Part shown: positions 35,993-45,185 of the stretch, piece by piece
How the letters are laid out: each line of letters opens with the position of its first letter
How positions within the stretch are numbered: position 1 is the first letter of the stretch
Assembly: GCA_017962415.1 (NCBI GenBank)
Contig: JAGCVK010000081.1
Span: 1-64,000, forward strand
Reading direction: 5' to 3'
From: Treponema sp.
GTDB taxonomy: Bacteria; Spirochaetota; Spirochaetia; Treponematales; Treponemataceae
Length of the DNA: 64,000 nucleotides
Notes under the pieces: generated by a model
Told to the model about the DNA's origin: nothing
The model's database searches: none
Seen by the model: the letters and a program-made list of their open reading frames with translations, nothing else
Position numbers and translations under genes: made by a program

Positions 35993-37549
35993 GTGAACTA
36001 CAAAATCACCGGAAACGAAAATATTACTTTTAATAATAACGCTTTTTACTGCATTGGAACTGGCCGAATGGGGCTTGCGCTTCAAAAGCAATATTTTGAA
36101 CAGCTTAAACTTGTTCAGGAAAAAATTGGTTTTGAGCATATTCGCGGGCACGGACTTTTTCACGATGATATGGCGATTTACCACGAATTTCAGGAAAACG
36201 TTGCTGACTTTGGGCCGCACGCGCATGAAGGCTGGGACGAATCTAAAGTTCAAGTTGAATACAACTGGACTTACCTCGATATGGTAATGGACTCTTACCA
36301 GGAACTGAACATCAAACCTTTTATTGAGCTTGGCTTTATGCCAAAACAGCTTGCCAATGGCGACAATACTATTTTTTACTGGAAAGGCCACACTACTCCG
36401 CCAAAAAATTACGAGCGCTGGGCAAATCTTATAAAAGCAACTTTAACTCATCTTATGGAACGCTACGGCAAAGAAGAAGTTGTAAATTGGCCAGTTGAAG
36501 TTTGGAATGAGCCTAATCTTTCAGGCTTTTGGAAAGATGCTGATATGAAAGAATACTTTAGACTTTATGATGTTTCTTCACGCGCTGTAAAAGAAGTTGA
36601 CCCACGATTCCGTGTTGGCGGGCCTGCAGTTTGCGGCGGAAGCGATAAAGAATGGATTAAAGCATTTTTGGAATTTGTGCGCGAAAAAAAATGTCCGCTT
36701 GATTTTGTAAGCCGCCACCATTACACAACAGAACTTCCAACGCACACCGGACATTACGGTTACCCAAAACTTCACAAAAAAGAACAATGCTTTGGTCAGC
36801 TTGAATCTACGCGCGGGCTTGTTGATTCTTTTGAAGAATTTTCTGGAATGGACATTAATGTAACAGAATTCAACACTTCGTATATTCCAAACGCGCCGGT
36901 GCACGACACAAATCTGAATGCCGCTTACATTGCACTTATGCTTTCAACCTTTGGTGATAATCATAAATCCTATTCATACTGGACTTTTGGTGATATTTTT
37001 GAAGAAGCCGGCGTTCCTTTTACCCCATTTCACGGCGGTTTTGGCCTTGTTGCAAACGGTTTGATTCCAAAGCCAACTTTTTGGACATTTGTGTTCTATA
37101 AAAATCTTACTAAAAACTATGAAAAATGCGTGCTTCGTACTCCAGAATGCATAGTTGTAAAATGCAAAAACGGAAGTTTTCGCGGCATTGCATGGAATGT
37201 TGATACACAAATGAGCGGCAAAGAAATCAAAATTGATTTGGAATTCCCAAATGAAAATCAAGCTGCTGCAAAAAATGCAGCTGAAAAACTTCCAAACGTA
37301 CTTTTGACCCAACTTGTAGATGAAGAAGTTTGTAATCCGCTAAAAGTTTGGCACGAGCTTGGAGAACATTCAAATCCAGATAAAGAAGAAATTGAACTTT
37401 TAAGAACAAGCGCACAACCTTTTGTTCAAACTCAGCGCTGCAAAAATAAAGTAAGCCTTTTGCTAAAAGAAAACGCAGTCTGCTATTTTGAACTAAAAGC
37501 CGCTCCAATAAAAAGCGACCGCGGTTACACTTACGGCCGCCTACAATAA
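35993..37549 (+). CDS. GH39 glycoside hydrolase, beta-xylosidase-like
   Basis: 518-residue enzyme of glycoside hydrolase family 39 (beta-xylosidase or alpha-iduronidase type). The acid/base Glu173 in EVWNEPNLSGFW and the nucleophile Glu292 in NVTEFNTSYIP fit the family. The AKWANLIKA-like barrel region and the C-terminal beta domain follow. There is no signal peptide, so it acts inside the cell on imported xylo-oligosaccharides. The start is GTG at 35993 with TAGGAA 7 nt upstream. It stands near the Gfo/Idh/MocA gene, consistent with plant fibre use by a gut Treponema. Confidence 0.88.
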   Translation: MNYKITGNENITFNNNAFYCIGTGRMGLALQKQYFEQLKLVQEKIGFEHIRGHGLFHDDMAIYHEFQENVADFGPHAHEGWDESKVQVEYNWTYLDMVMDSYQELNIKPFIELGFMPKQLANGDNTIFYWKGHTTPPKNYERWANLIKATLTHLMERYGKEEVVNWPVEVWNEPNLSGFWKDADMKEYFRLYDVSSRAVKEVDPRFRVGGPAVCGGSDKEWIKAFLEFVREKKCPLDFVSRHHYTTELPTHTGHYGYPKLHKKEQCFGQLESTRGLVDSFEEFSGMDINVTEFNTSYIPNAPVHDTNLNAAYIALMLSTFGDNHKSYSYWTFGDIFEEAGVPFTPFHGGFGLVANGLIPKPTFWTFVFYKNLTKNYEKCVLRTPECIVVKCKNGSFRGIAWNVDTQMSGKEIKIDLEFPNENQAAAKNAAEKLPNVLLTQLVDEEVCNPLKVWHELGEHSNPDKEEIELLRTSAQPFVQTQRCKNKVSLLLKENAVCYFELKAAPIKSDRGYTYGRLQ

Positions 37550-37640
37550 ATAAATTTTCCACACAGAAACAAAGAAAAATCAAAGTTTCCATTATTTATG
37601 TTGACTTTGTACCCTCTTTAGCTCTGTGAGGAAGTTTATT
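37547..37640. terminator. convergent terminator region
   Basis: Imperfect long arms (AATAAATTTTCCACACAG and CTGTGAGGAAGTTTATT) pair across the gap between the GH39 and thiamine pyrophosphokinase genes, with AT-rich flanks on both sides. Confidence 0.5.
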
Positions 37641-38301
37641 TTATAATAACCAAAAGAATATATCCGTTTTCAACAGAAACTTCGGCAGTTTTTCCGGGCA
37701 AAACTTCGTTGCTTATGCCAAGCTGAAAATCTGCGCAAAGCTCTGCATTTTCAAGCGGATATTTTGCATTTTTAATATTCACACCAGAAACGTTGCCCGC
37801 AATCGTAAGCACAGAAAAATACGAACAGGAATCTTCTATATAAATAGGCTTTTTTCCAACAATCTGCATTAACGAATAATCGTCTTCGAGAACAGCATTT
37901 TTTCCAAGCTGTTGAAGATGTAAAAGAATAGAAACATTTCCGAGCGCATGATCAAAACGAGCCCCCATTGCTCCAAGAATCAAGAAATCTTCAAAGCCGC
38001 GCTCAAGCGCAAGTTTTACAGCAAAAAAAGTATCCGTGTCATCTTTTTCGCGCGGAAGTTTTATAATTTCAGGCTTTTCTGCAGTTCCAGCATATTTAGC
38101 TAAATCAGAAGTTTTACAAGAATCAAAATCACCAACAATAATATCAGGCTGAACACAAAGCCCCGCCGCGTGCGAAATTCCACCGTCGCAAAAAACAAAA
38201 AAATCGCCGTTCCGCAAAAAACTCTTTGCGCGCTCATAATCGCGAATTTCACCGGCAGCAACAATCACGCAACGGCTTTTTGCATTTTCAGCTTTTTTCA
38301 T
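37636..38301 (-). CDS. thiN: thiamine pyrophosphokinase
   Basis: Converts thiamine to thiamine diphosphate. 221 residues. Visible family motifs are CDGGISHA (about 38-45), IVGDFDS (about 55-61), the KDDTDTFFAVKLAL segment (about 85-98) and GARFDHALGN (about 112-121), which carry the Mg2+ and ATP contacts. Its start overlaps the end of the CYTH gene by 4 nt, so both are translated together. Confidence 0.9.
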   Translation of the reverse strand: MKKAENAKSRCVIVAAGEIRDYERAKSFLRNGDFFVFCDGGISHAAGLCVQPDIIVGDFDSCKTSDLAKYAGTAEKPEIIKLPREKDDTDTFFAVKLALERGFEDFLILGAMGARFDHALGNVSILLHLQQLGKNAVLEDDYSLMQIVGKKPIYIEDSCSYFSVLTIAGNVSGVNIKNAKYPLENAELCADFQLGISNEVLPGKTAEVSVENGYILLVIIK

Positions 38302-39011
38302 AAAGCGCCGCCTTTCAAAATTTCCATCCAGCTGCGCGAATCTTTTTTTGAAGAATCAAGGCCAAAAAGAGCAACAAATTTTTCGAGCGCAAGTCGAATA
38401 TCACAAGCCGACAAACATTTTTTGGCTGAACAACTTTCCGCAAAACTGTTGTCCAAAATCCCGCTTTCCGCAAAATCAAAATCATCGGTAACTTCAACTT
38501 CAATATATTTAAGGCCGTTTACTTTTTCCAATTCAAGATGAAAAACGCAGTTTTCCAAAACTTCAGATTTACAAAAAACAGAAAAGGCTTCTTTTTTCTT
38601 TTCAAAAAACTGATGATATCCAGAAAAAATCAAAAGGTCGCGAATCACTTCGGGCTTTTCCACAAAAGTTTCATCTTCGCGGTTCAGCTCAATTCCGTTT
38701 TCAATAGTTTTTCGTTTAATACAAAAATAGGATTTTGAATCTGCGAGCCCGCTTTTTTCATCATTATCATCAAAAAGCTGCTCGCTTCGAATCCTAATCA
38801 CTTGAGGCTCGCCAGCAGCCTTACTTTCAGCGCGGGAATTATAGCGCGAAAAATACGAATCAGATTTTAAAATGTGTTCAAAAGCAAAAGCGCGGCCATT
38901 TTCAGAACAAACTTCCACACCGCTAAGCTGCGCTTTTCCACAAATCACACAAAAAATCTTTTCATACTCTGCGTCCGTAAGCGGAATCTTTAATTCAATT
39001 TCGCGCCCCAT
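38298..39011 (-). CDS. CYTH-domain protein, thiamine-triphosphatase/adenylate-cyclase fold
   Basis: 237-residue CYTH protein. The hallmark EXEXK appears as EIELKIP (residues 4-10). Basic residues in VIRIRSE and CIKRKT, and the acidic HLELEKV and YIEVEV strands, complete the triphosphate tunnel. CYTH enzymes hydrolyse thiamine triphosphate or inorganic triphosphate, or make cAMP. Overlap by 4 nt with thiamine pyrophosphokinase favours a thiamine triphosphate or related role, which is inference. The start follows AAGGGG. Confidence 0.83.
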   Translation of the reverse strand: MGREIELKIPLTDAEYEKIFCVICGKAQLSGVEVCSENGRAFAFEHILKSDSYFSRYNSRAESKAAGEPQVIRIRSEQLFDDNDEKSGLADSKSYFCIKRKTIENGIELNREDETFVEKPEVIRDLLIFSGYHQFFEKKKEAFSVFCKSEVLENCVFHLELEKVNGLKYIEVEVTDDFDFAESGILDNSFAESCSAKKCLSACDIRLALEKFVALFGLDSSKKDSRSWMEILKGGAL

Positions 39012-39063
39012 TCAAAGCCCCTTTATAATTTTAAATCCTTAATGATTTCAATGCTCCAAAAAT

Positions 39064-39477
39064 CTACTTTTTCTGTTCAGCGATTTTTTTCAAATCAGCA
39101 TAAAAATCAGGATATTTTTTTTCAATCAAAACCGGAACGCCGCGCGTATCCAAAAAGCAATGCGTACTTTTTCCAAGAAAAACCACTTCGCCGTCAACAG
39201 TAAATTCATATCCAAAAGTAAGTTTGGCAGCCGAAAGTTTTTCAATCGAAACTTCAATTTCAATTGTCTGAGGGAAAGTTGTAGACTTTTTAAACACGCC
39301 TTCAACCGACATCACCGGCGAAGCCATTCCCTCATTTTCAAGCTTAATAAAACTCCAGCCCAGCTGATCCAAAAAATCAACGCGCGCCTCTTCCATAAAT
39401 CTAATATAATTAGAATGATGAGTTATCCCCATTTTGTCCGTTTCGTAATAATTAATTTTATGCTTGTATTTATTCAT
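39064..39477 (-). CDS. acyl-CoA thioesterase, YbgC/FadM (hotdog) type
   Basis: 137-residue hotdog-fold thioesterase. YYETDKMGITHHSNYIRFMEEAR (read in two parts, residues 10-32) has the catalytic Asp and His region of the 4HBT/YbgC group. It hydrolyses short or aromatic acyl-CoA or acyl-ACP thioesters. It sits 52 nt before the CYTH gene on the same strand. No Tol-Pal genes, the usual YbgC neighbours, are here. Confidence 0.85.
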   Translation of the reverse strand: MNKYKHKINYYETDKMGITHHSNYIRFMEEARVDFLDQLGWSFIKLENEGMASPVMSVEGVFKKSTTFPQTIEIEVSIEKLSAAKLTFGYEFTVDGEVVFLGKSTHCFLDTRGVPVLIEKKYPDFYADLKKIAEQKK

Positions 39478-39522
39478 AGATACATTTTCGACAAAATTAA
39501 ATAAAATGTCAATGATATTTAT

Positions 39523-39672
39523 AAAGGTGGGGAAAGCCTTCCCCTCGCTCCCAAGTCCTCGGAGCCGGTAGTTTCGGCAAGCTCAACCACCGTCTCCTGC
39601 GGTCTTGTCCGCTACCCCTTCTCCTAAGGGGGACGCAACAAGTTGCTTTCCCCCTTAAAATCCCCCTTCCAA
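39523..39672. repeat. GC-rich intergenic repeat before sufC
   Basis: This stretch contains GGGGAAAGCCTTCCCC, CTTGTCCGCTACCCC (the reverse complement of which occurs before cysK at about 7566-7581) and several purine/pyrimidine tracts. A related AGGGGAAAGCCTTCCCC occurs again just after sufC at 40482-40500. Confidence 0.5.
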
Positions 39673-39709
39673 TCCACCGAATCGCTAGGCAAAAATCTTT
39701 AGAAAACAG

Positions 39710-39738
39710 TTGTAGATTATGCGTTTTTTTACTATATT
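39710..39738 (+). promoter_or_regulatory. promoter of sufC (leaderless transcript likely)
   Basis: TTGTAG (39710-39715), a 17-nt spacer and TATATT (39733-39738) are visible. The expected start falls at or next to the A of the sufC ATG (39745), and no ribosome-binding site precedes the gene. Confidence 0.55.
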
Positions 39739-39744
39739 ATACCT

Positions 39745-40482
39745 ATGTTATTAGATGTACAAAACTTAAACGCTGGTCTTGAAGACGGAAAAAAGATTCT
39801 CAACGACCTAAATATACAAATTGGACAAGGCGAAACTCACGTTTTAATGGGACCAAACGGAGCTGGAAAATCTTCGCTCGGTAATGCTTTAATGGGAAAT
39901 CCGGTTTACCAGATAACCGGCGGAAAAATCCTTTTTAAAGGCGAAGATATCACAAACTACTCTGCCGACAAACGAGCAAAGGCCGGAATGTTTATGAGCT
40001 TCCAAAGCCCGCTCGAAGTTCCAGGAATCAGCCTCGAAACTTTTATTCGCTCAGCAATTCAGCAAAAAAACGGCGAGCGCGTAAAACTCTTTCATTTCCA
40101 AAAAGAACTTCAGCGCTGCATGGAACTGCTTTCAATGAATCCCGAATACGCAAAGCGCGACCTCAACGTTGGTTTTTCCGGCGGTGAACGCAAAAAGAGC
40201 GAAATTCTTCAGCTTCTTATGCTCAAGCCAGACTTCGCCATTCTCGACGAAACAGATTCCGGCCTCGACGTAGACGCAATCCGCTTTGTTGCAAAAGGAA
40301 TCGAAGAATACCGCAAAATGACAAACGGTTCGCTCCTAATCATCACCCACACAACAAAGATTCTCGAAGGCCTAAACGTAGACCACACACACATTCTCGT
40401 AAAAGGCCACATTGTAAAAACCGGCGACGGTTCATTATTCAAAGAGATTAATGAAAAGGGATTTGAAGAGTTTTTAGGATAG
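39745..40482 (+). CDS. sufC: SUF Fe-S assembly ATPase SufC
   Basis: ABC-type ATPase of the SufBCD scaffold. 245 residues. Walker A GPNGAGKSS (about residues 36-44), the Q-loop MSFQSPLEVPG, the SufC-type signature FSGGERKKSEI, Walker B FAILDETDSGLD and switch histidine in LIITHTTK are intact. The DETDSGLD form is SufC-specific. There is no Shine-Dalgarno; the promoter places the transcript start at the ATG. It opens the suf cluster but is separated from sufB by an unrelated gene. Confidence 0.94.
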   Translation: MLLDVQNLNAGLEDGKKILNDLNIQIGQGETHVLMGPNGAGKSSLGNALMGNPVYQITGGKILFKGEDITNYSADKRAKAGMFMSFQSPLEVPGISLETFIRSAIQQKNGERVKLFHFQKELQRCMELLSMNPEYAKRDLNVGFSGGERKKSEILQLLMLKPDFAILDETDSGLDVDAIRFVAKGIEEYRKMTNGSLLIITHTTKILEGLNVDHTHILVKGHIVKTGDGSLFKEINEKGFEEFLG

Positions 40483-40668
40483 GAGGGGAAAGCCTTCCCC
40501 CTGCGCTTTACAGCGAGTACACAAGAAATATGTACGTCACTTCACCGGAAGGACTTCGTGTCAGAAGAAAGCCAAGCATTTCTGCAAAACTATTCAGACG
40601 AACTGCTTTTTTTATGACGAAATGCAGATTATCAAAAAAATTCTCCAGTTTGAAAAAGGCAGACGAAA

Positions 40669-41184
40669 ATGAACGAAAGAATGAAAATTACACTTAGAAC
40701 TTTGCTTGCAGTTTTGATTAGCGGTGTTGTAATTACAACTTCAAACATTATTTTCGATACAAAAGATGTGGTAAACATCACTATAAAAAAAGCAGAAGTT
40801 CAATATGAACCTGAACCATATTTTGGATTAATTATGCCACGAGCAAATTACCGCTGGTCTTATTCAGATACATCCTTTTATGCAGCAAGTAATGTTATAA
40901 ATTTTTCTACTACGCTTTTTCAACTTTCAAATCTTTTAATTACAGAAGAAAAAAGAGTTGGCATTATTGATGTAACGGATAACGAATTAAACGAAGAAAT
41001 TCTTGATGTAAGATTTTTCTCTGGTTCAGGTCTTATTATGAATGGGACTTTCTACGTCAAAAAAGGCAGAAAGTATAAGCTTGCCGTCTATACAATTTCT
41101 CCCGATGATGATACAGATATTTCTATAGACATAACCGGCTGCAATAAAATCAAAACTCATTATGCTAGAAAACACAATAAATAA
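40669..41184 (+). CDS. unknown membrane-anchored protein inside the suf cluster
   Basis: Not recognised. 171 residues with an N-terminal hydrophobic segment (about 9-27) that is a signal anchor or uncleaved signal peptide, then a predicted extracytoplasmic beta-rich domain with a Tyr/Trp-rich stretch (about 48-62) and a basic C-terminus. A GAAAAAGGCAGACGAAA stretch upstream gives only a weak ribosome-binding site. It interrupts the order sufC-sufB, and the 186 bp before it contain a piece of the GC-rich repeat, so it may be a late insertion. No link to Fe-S assembly is visible. Confidence 0.6.
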   Translation: MNERMKITLRTLLAVLISGVVITTSNIIFDTKDVVNITIKKAEVQYEPEPYFGLIMPRANYRWSYSDTSFYAASNVINFSTTLFQLSNLLITEEKRVGIIDVTDNELNEEILDVRFFSGSGLIMNGTFYVKKGRKYKLAVYTISPDDDTDISIDITGCNKIKTHYARKHNK

Positions 41185-41239
41185 TTTTGATGATCTGTAC
41201 TATTTTTTATAATCTATTTTCATTTTCCTAGTTGTATGG

Positions 41240-41245
41240 TATATT
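41240..41245 (+). promoter_or_regulatory. -10 box of sufB, nearly leaderless
   Basis: TATATT ends 11 nt before the sufB ATG (41257), so the predicted transcript start leaves only about 5 nt of leader. There is no ribosome-binding site. The -35 region is poor. Confidence 0.4.
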
Positions 41246-41256
41246 AAACGCGAATT

Positions 41257-42669
41257 ATGGAAACTAAAACACAGATAGATGATATAAACAGAGAGTTTTA
41301 CGACTTCCGCTACGAAGAGACAGAAGAAAACACATTCCGTCTTGAATCAGGTTTAACTCCAGAAATCGTAAAAAAAATCTCCGAAGAAAAAGGCGACCCG
41401 GAATGGATGAGAGAATTCCGCCTAAAATCGCTCGAAACCTATAACTATTTAAGAGTTCCAAAATGGGGACCTTCAATCGAAGGGCTTCACATTGAAAATA
41501 TTGCAACCTACGTTCGCCCAAAAACTCAAATGAGCGGCAAATGGGAAGATGTTCCTCAAGACATTAAAGACACTTTTGAAAAGCTTGGAATTCCAGAAGC
41601 AGAACGCAAAAGTCTTGCAGGCGTTGGTGCACAGTACGATTCAGAATTAGTTTACCACAATGTTCAAGATGAAGTTGCAAAGCAAGGCGTTGTTTATCTT
41701 GGTTTTGAAGACGCCCTAAAATCTCCAGAATGGGGACCAATGGTAAAAGAATATTTTATGACTCTTATTACACCAAAAGACCACAAGTTTGCCGCATTGC
41801 ACGGAGCTGTTTGGTCTGGTGGTTCCTTTGTTTATGTTCCAAAAGGCGTTCATCTTTCATTCCCGCTTCAGTCTTACTTCCGTTTAAACGCTCGCGGAGC
41901 CGGCCAGTTTGAGCATACACTTATTATCGTAGACGAAGGAGCAGACCTGCACTTTATCGAAGGTTGTTCAGCTCCAAAATATAACGAAGCAAATCTGCAC
42001 GCCGGTGCCGTTGAACTTTTTGTAAAAAAAGGCGCACACTTACGCTATTCAACAATCGAAAACTGGTCTAAGAATATGTACAACCTCAACACAAAGCGTG
42101 CCCGCGTAGAAGAAGGCGCAAGCATAGAATGGGTTTCGGGCTCGTTCGGCTCGCATATTTCTTATTTGTATCCAGAAAGCGACCTTGTAGGACGCGGAGC
42201 AAAATCAGAATTCACAGGAATTACCTTTGCCGGTGCAGGCCAGAATCTTGATACAGGTGCAAAAATGGTACATCTTGCGCCAGAAACTTCAAGTCTCATT
42301 TCTACAAAATCAATTTCTAAAGGCGGCGGAGCAAGCATTTACCGCTCAGCCGTATATATCGACAAAAACGCAAAAGGCAGTAAAACAAGTGTAAGCTGCG
42401 AAAGTCTTATGCTCGACGCACAAAGCCGCAGCGACACAATTCCTGCAATGGTAATCAAAACCGACGAATGCGACGTAGGCCACGAAGCAAAAATCGGCCG
42501 CATTTCAAACGACGCAATTTTCTACTTAATGTCGCGCGGCATTAGCGAAGACGAAGCTCGCAGTATGATTGTAAGCGGTTTTGCAAATCCGGTAAGTAAA
42601 GAGCTTCCGCTCGAGTACGCCGTTGAGATGAATAATCTCATTAGATTGGAAATGAAAGGATCAATGTAG
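41257..42669 (+). CDS. sufB: SUF Fe-S scaffold SufB
   Basis: Main scaffold of the SufBCD complex on which Fe-S clusters are built. 470 residues, standard size. Typical segments include VKEYFMTLITPKDHKFAAL, GGSFVYVPKGV, FTGITFAGAGQNLDTGAKM and the C-terminal SRGISEDEARSMIVSGF. The C-terminal beta-helix region contains the conserved SVSCESLML cysteine. sufD and sufS follow on the same strand. Confidence 0.95.
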   Translation: METKTQIDDINREFYDFRYEETEENTFRLESGLTPEIVKKISEEKGDPEWMREFRLKSLETYNYLRVPKWGPSIEGLHIENIATYVRPKTQMSGKWEDVPQDIKDTFEKLGIPEAERKSLAGVGAQYDSELVYHNVQDEVAKQGVVYLGFEDALKSPEWGPMVKEYFMTLITPKDHKFAALHGAVWSGGSFVYVPKGVHLSFPLQSYFRLNARGAGQFEHTLIIVDEGADLHFIEGCSAPKYNEANLHAGAVELFVKKGAHLRYSTIENWSKNMYNLNTKRARVEEGASIEWVSGSFGSHISYLYPESDLVGRGAKSEFTGITFAGAGQNLDTGAKMVHLAPETSSLISTKSISKGGGASIYRSAVYIDKNAKGSKTSVSCESLMLDAQSRSDTIPAMVIKTDECDVGHEAKIGRISNDAIFYLMSRGISEDEARSMIVSGFANPVSKELPLEYAVEMNNLIRLEMKGSM

Positions 42670-42714
42670 CAAACTCGCTAAAAAAATTGCGAAGACTTAA
42701 AGCAATTTTTAGAG
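42668..42714 (+). repeat. hairpin between sufB and sufD
   Basis: CTAAAAAAATTGC pairs with GCAATTTTTAG, flanked by AAACTC/GAGTTT. It is closely related to the hairpin at 7473-7510 after nifD-like; both are followed by TACCAC and a ribosome-binding site. Confidence 0.5.
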
Positions 42715-42734
42715 TTTACCACTAGGAGAATGTA

Positions 42735-43814
42735 ATGGAACAGACCATAGATATAAACCCAATTCCATACTTAACCTGGACTTGGCTTAAAATAAATAAA
42801 GATACCGTAACTTACGATTTTTCGCTTTCAGAAAACAATGGAAATCTAATTCAAGTTCCAGATGGAATTTCTATAACAAGTGGAAAAACAATCAAAACAG
42901 AACTTCCACAACCTGAATCTTCAATTGGACAGGAAGCTGCAAAACTTATTTCCGACGCAGCCACCGAAGGCAAAATCTACACTTTTGAAAAAAGCGAAGC
43001 TGGAGACAATTCAAAGCCTTTAATTATCAGAATCAACGCTGATTCAAATTGCACAACCCACAATATTATTCACGCAAAAGCTGGCGTAAAATGTAAAATC
43101 ATCATTGTTTATGAAGGCGGCTCAAATATGCAAAGTTCACTTTCGGGCGTAATCACAAAAATTTACGCAGAAGATGATTCTAATGTTCAACTTACAAAAG
43201 TTCAGCTTTGCAAAAATGCAGTAAATCAAATTGATGATACCCAAACAGTTTGCGGAGAGCGCGCAAAAGTAAGTATTATTCAGGTGGAACTTGGCGGAGC
43301 ACACACAGACGCAAGTTTTCACACAACACTTTCAGGTTACCAGTCTAAGTTTGAATCTGATACTGCATATATTTGCAAAGGTTCACAATACATCGACTTA
43401 AACCAGACAGTTGTTCACACCGGAAAGAAAACCGAATGCAATATGAAAACCGACGGTACAGTAAAAGACGCAACTACAAAAACTTACCGCGGTACAATCG
43501 ATATGCGAACAGGCTGCTCCGGCTCACAAGGAAACGAAATGGAGACAACGCTCCTGCTCTCTCCTACAGCCGTTGTAAAAGCCGCGCCAATAATTCTTTG
43601 TGGTGAAGATGATATTTCTGCGGAACACGGTTCAACAATCGGAAAACTTTCTCCTGAAATGCTTTTCTATATGAATAGCCGCGGAATAGATCAGCAAACA
43701 GCCGAAGCACTTCTTACACGCGCAAAAATTACAGCCACAGCATCAAAAATTCCAGACGAAGCAATTCGCCAGGAAATCGACAGCTGGCTTAACCGCGAAT
43801 TTGGAGAAGACTAA
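42735..43814 (+). CDS. sufD: SUF assembly protein SufD
   Basis: SufBCD partner of SufB, 359 residues, with the same right-handed beta-helix core. Visible family segments are QTVVHTGKKTECNMKTDGTVKDATTKTYRGTIDM (in parts, about residues 220-255) and the C-terminal HGSTIGKLSPEMLFYMNSRGID. The ATG follows TAGGAGAA by 6-7 nt, the first good ribosome-binding site in the cluster. Confidence 0.92.
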   Translation: MEQTIDINPIPYLTWTWLKINKDTVTYDFSLSENNGNLIQVPDGISITSGKTIKTELPQPESSIGQEAAKLISDAATEGKIYTFEKSEAGDNSKPLIIRINADSNCTTHNIIHAKAGVKCKIIIVYEGGSNMQSSLSGVITKIYAEDDSNVQLTKVQLCKNAVNQIDDTQTVCGERAKVSIIQVELGGAHTDASFHTTLSGYQSKFESDTAYICKGSQYIDLNQTVVHTGKKTECNMKTDGTVKDATTKTYRGTIDMRTGCSGSQGNEMETTLLLSPTAVVKAAPIILCGEDDISAEHGSTIGKLSPEMLFYMNSRGIDQQTAEALLTRAKITATASKIPDEAIRQEIDSWLNREFGED

Positions 43815-43887
43815 GCATTATTGCAAAACATCTTAAAATCATATAGAATGGCTCCTAATTACATATTGGTTTGGTAGGTAATATATA

Positions 43888-45129
43888 ATGAACAAATACA
43901 GAAAAGACTTTCCATTTTTTAAAGCTATTGACGAAAAATCTTCAGTTGAAAATAAAGACCTGATTTATTTTGATACAGCTGCAACAGCGCAGCGTCCGTT
44001 CATTGTTCTAAATGCAATGACACACTTTTACGCAACTGAAAATGCAAATCCACTTAGAGGCCTTTATTCGCTCAGCGAACGTGCAACTCTCGCCTACGAA
44101 AATGCGCGCGAAACTGTTGCAAAATTCATCAATGCTAAGGAATCTAGCGAAATTGTATTTACCCGCAACGCTTCTGAAAGTCTAAATCTTGTAGCCTACA
44201 GCTGGGGCTTAAACCGCCTTCAAAAAGGAGACGAAGTTTGTGTTACAATTATGGAACATCATTCAAATATTGTTCCGTGGCAGATGGTTTGCAAAAAAAC
44301 TGGCGCAAAACTTGTTTTTTTGGAATGCGATAAAGAAACTGGCGAAATCAGCCGCCAGGAAATTGAATCAAAAATCAATTCAAACACAAAAATAGTTTCT
44401 GTAGTTCATGTAAGTAACGTTTTGGGAATTACAAATCCTGTAAAAGAAATTGCACAAATTGCCCACAAAAACGGCGCAATTATGATTGTAGACGGAGCTC
44501 AATCTACGCCACATATGAAAGTTGATGTTCAAGACATTGACGCAGACTTTTTTGCAATGAGCGCACATAAACTCTGCGGTCCAATGGGAATTGGAGCCTT
44601 GTACGGAAAGCGCGCCCTTTTAGAAGAAATGGAACCTTTCCTGCGCGGCGGCGAAATGATTGAATACGTTACAAAAGAAACTGCAACATGGGCAGAAGTT
44701 CCTCACAAATTTGAAGCAGGAACTGTAAGCGCCGGTGATGCAGTAGGAATGGCAGCCGCAATCCGCTACATTCAGTCAATTGGTCTTGAAAATATAGAAG
44801 AACATGACCGCCAACTTACAGAACGAATGCTAAATGGAATCAAAAAAATTCCACATATAAATATTATCGGGCCAAAAGAAGCCGCTAAGCGCTGCGGAAT
44901 TGTTACATTTACAGTAGACGGCGTTCACCCGCACGATATTGCATCTCTTTTAAGCGAAGAACATATTGCGATTCGCGCAGGTCACCATTGCGCACAGCCG
45001 CTTGGCCAATATCTTGGTCAAACTGCAACAGCCCGCGCAAGTCTTTATTTTTACAACACCGAAGAAGAAGTTGATGTCTTCCTGGAAAAAATCGCAAAAC
45101 TCCGCGAATGGTCGGGCTATAAAGACTAA
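43888..45129 (+). CDS. sufS: cysteine desulfurase SufS
   Basis: PLP enzyme that takes sulfur from cysteine for Fe-S assembly. 413 residues. The PLP lysine lies in MSAHKLCGPMGIG (about residue 229). The active-site cysteine is in RAGHHCAQPLG (about residue 370), typical of group II desulfurases. It works with SufU (encoded two genes on) as sulfur acceptor; no sufE is seen. A weak GGTAGGTAA precedes the start. Confidence 0.94.
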   Translation: MNKYRKDFPFFKAIDEKSSVENKDLIYFDTAATAQRPFIVLNAMTHFYATENANPLRGLYSLSERATLAYENARETVAKFINAKESSEIVFTRNASESLNLVAYSWGLNRLQKGDEVCVTIMEHHSNIVPWQMVCKKTGAKLVFLECDKETGEISRQEIESKINSNTKIVSVVHVSNVLGITNPVKEIAQIAHKNGAIMIVDGAQSTPHMKVDVQDIDADFFAMSAHKLCGPMGIGALYGKRALLEEMEPFLRGGEMIEYVTKETATWAEVPHKFEAGTVSAGDAVGMAAAIRYIQSIGLENIEEHDRQLTERMLNGIKKIPHINIIGPKEAAKRCGIVTFTVDGVHPHDIASLLSEEHIAIRAGHHCAQPLGQYLGQTATARASLYFYNTEEEVDVFLEKIAKLREWSGYKD

Positions 45130-45172
45130 ACGCTCTTAAGATTTTATTATGCAAATAGCTTAAATTCCATGT

Positions 45173-45178
45173 TATAAT
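45173..45178 (+). promoter_or_regulatory. -10 box next to the GNAT start
   Basis: A perfect TATAAT lies 7 nt before ATG 45186, so the transcript would start at or beside the start codon; no ribosome-binding site is present. The -35 region is weak. Confidence 0.45.
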
Positions 45179-45185
45179 AATTACA

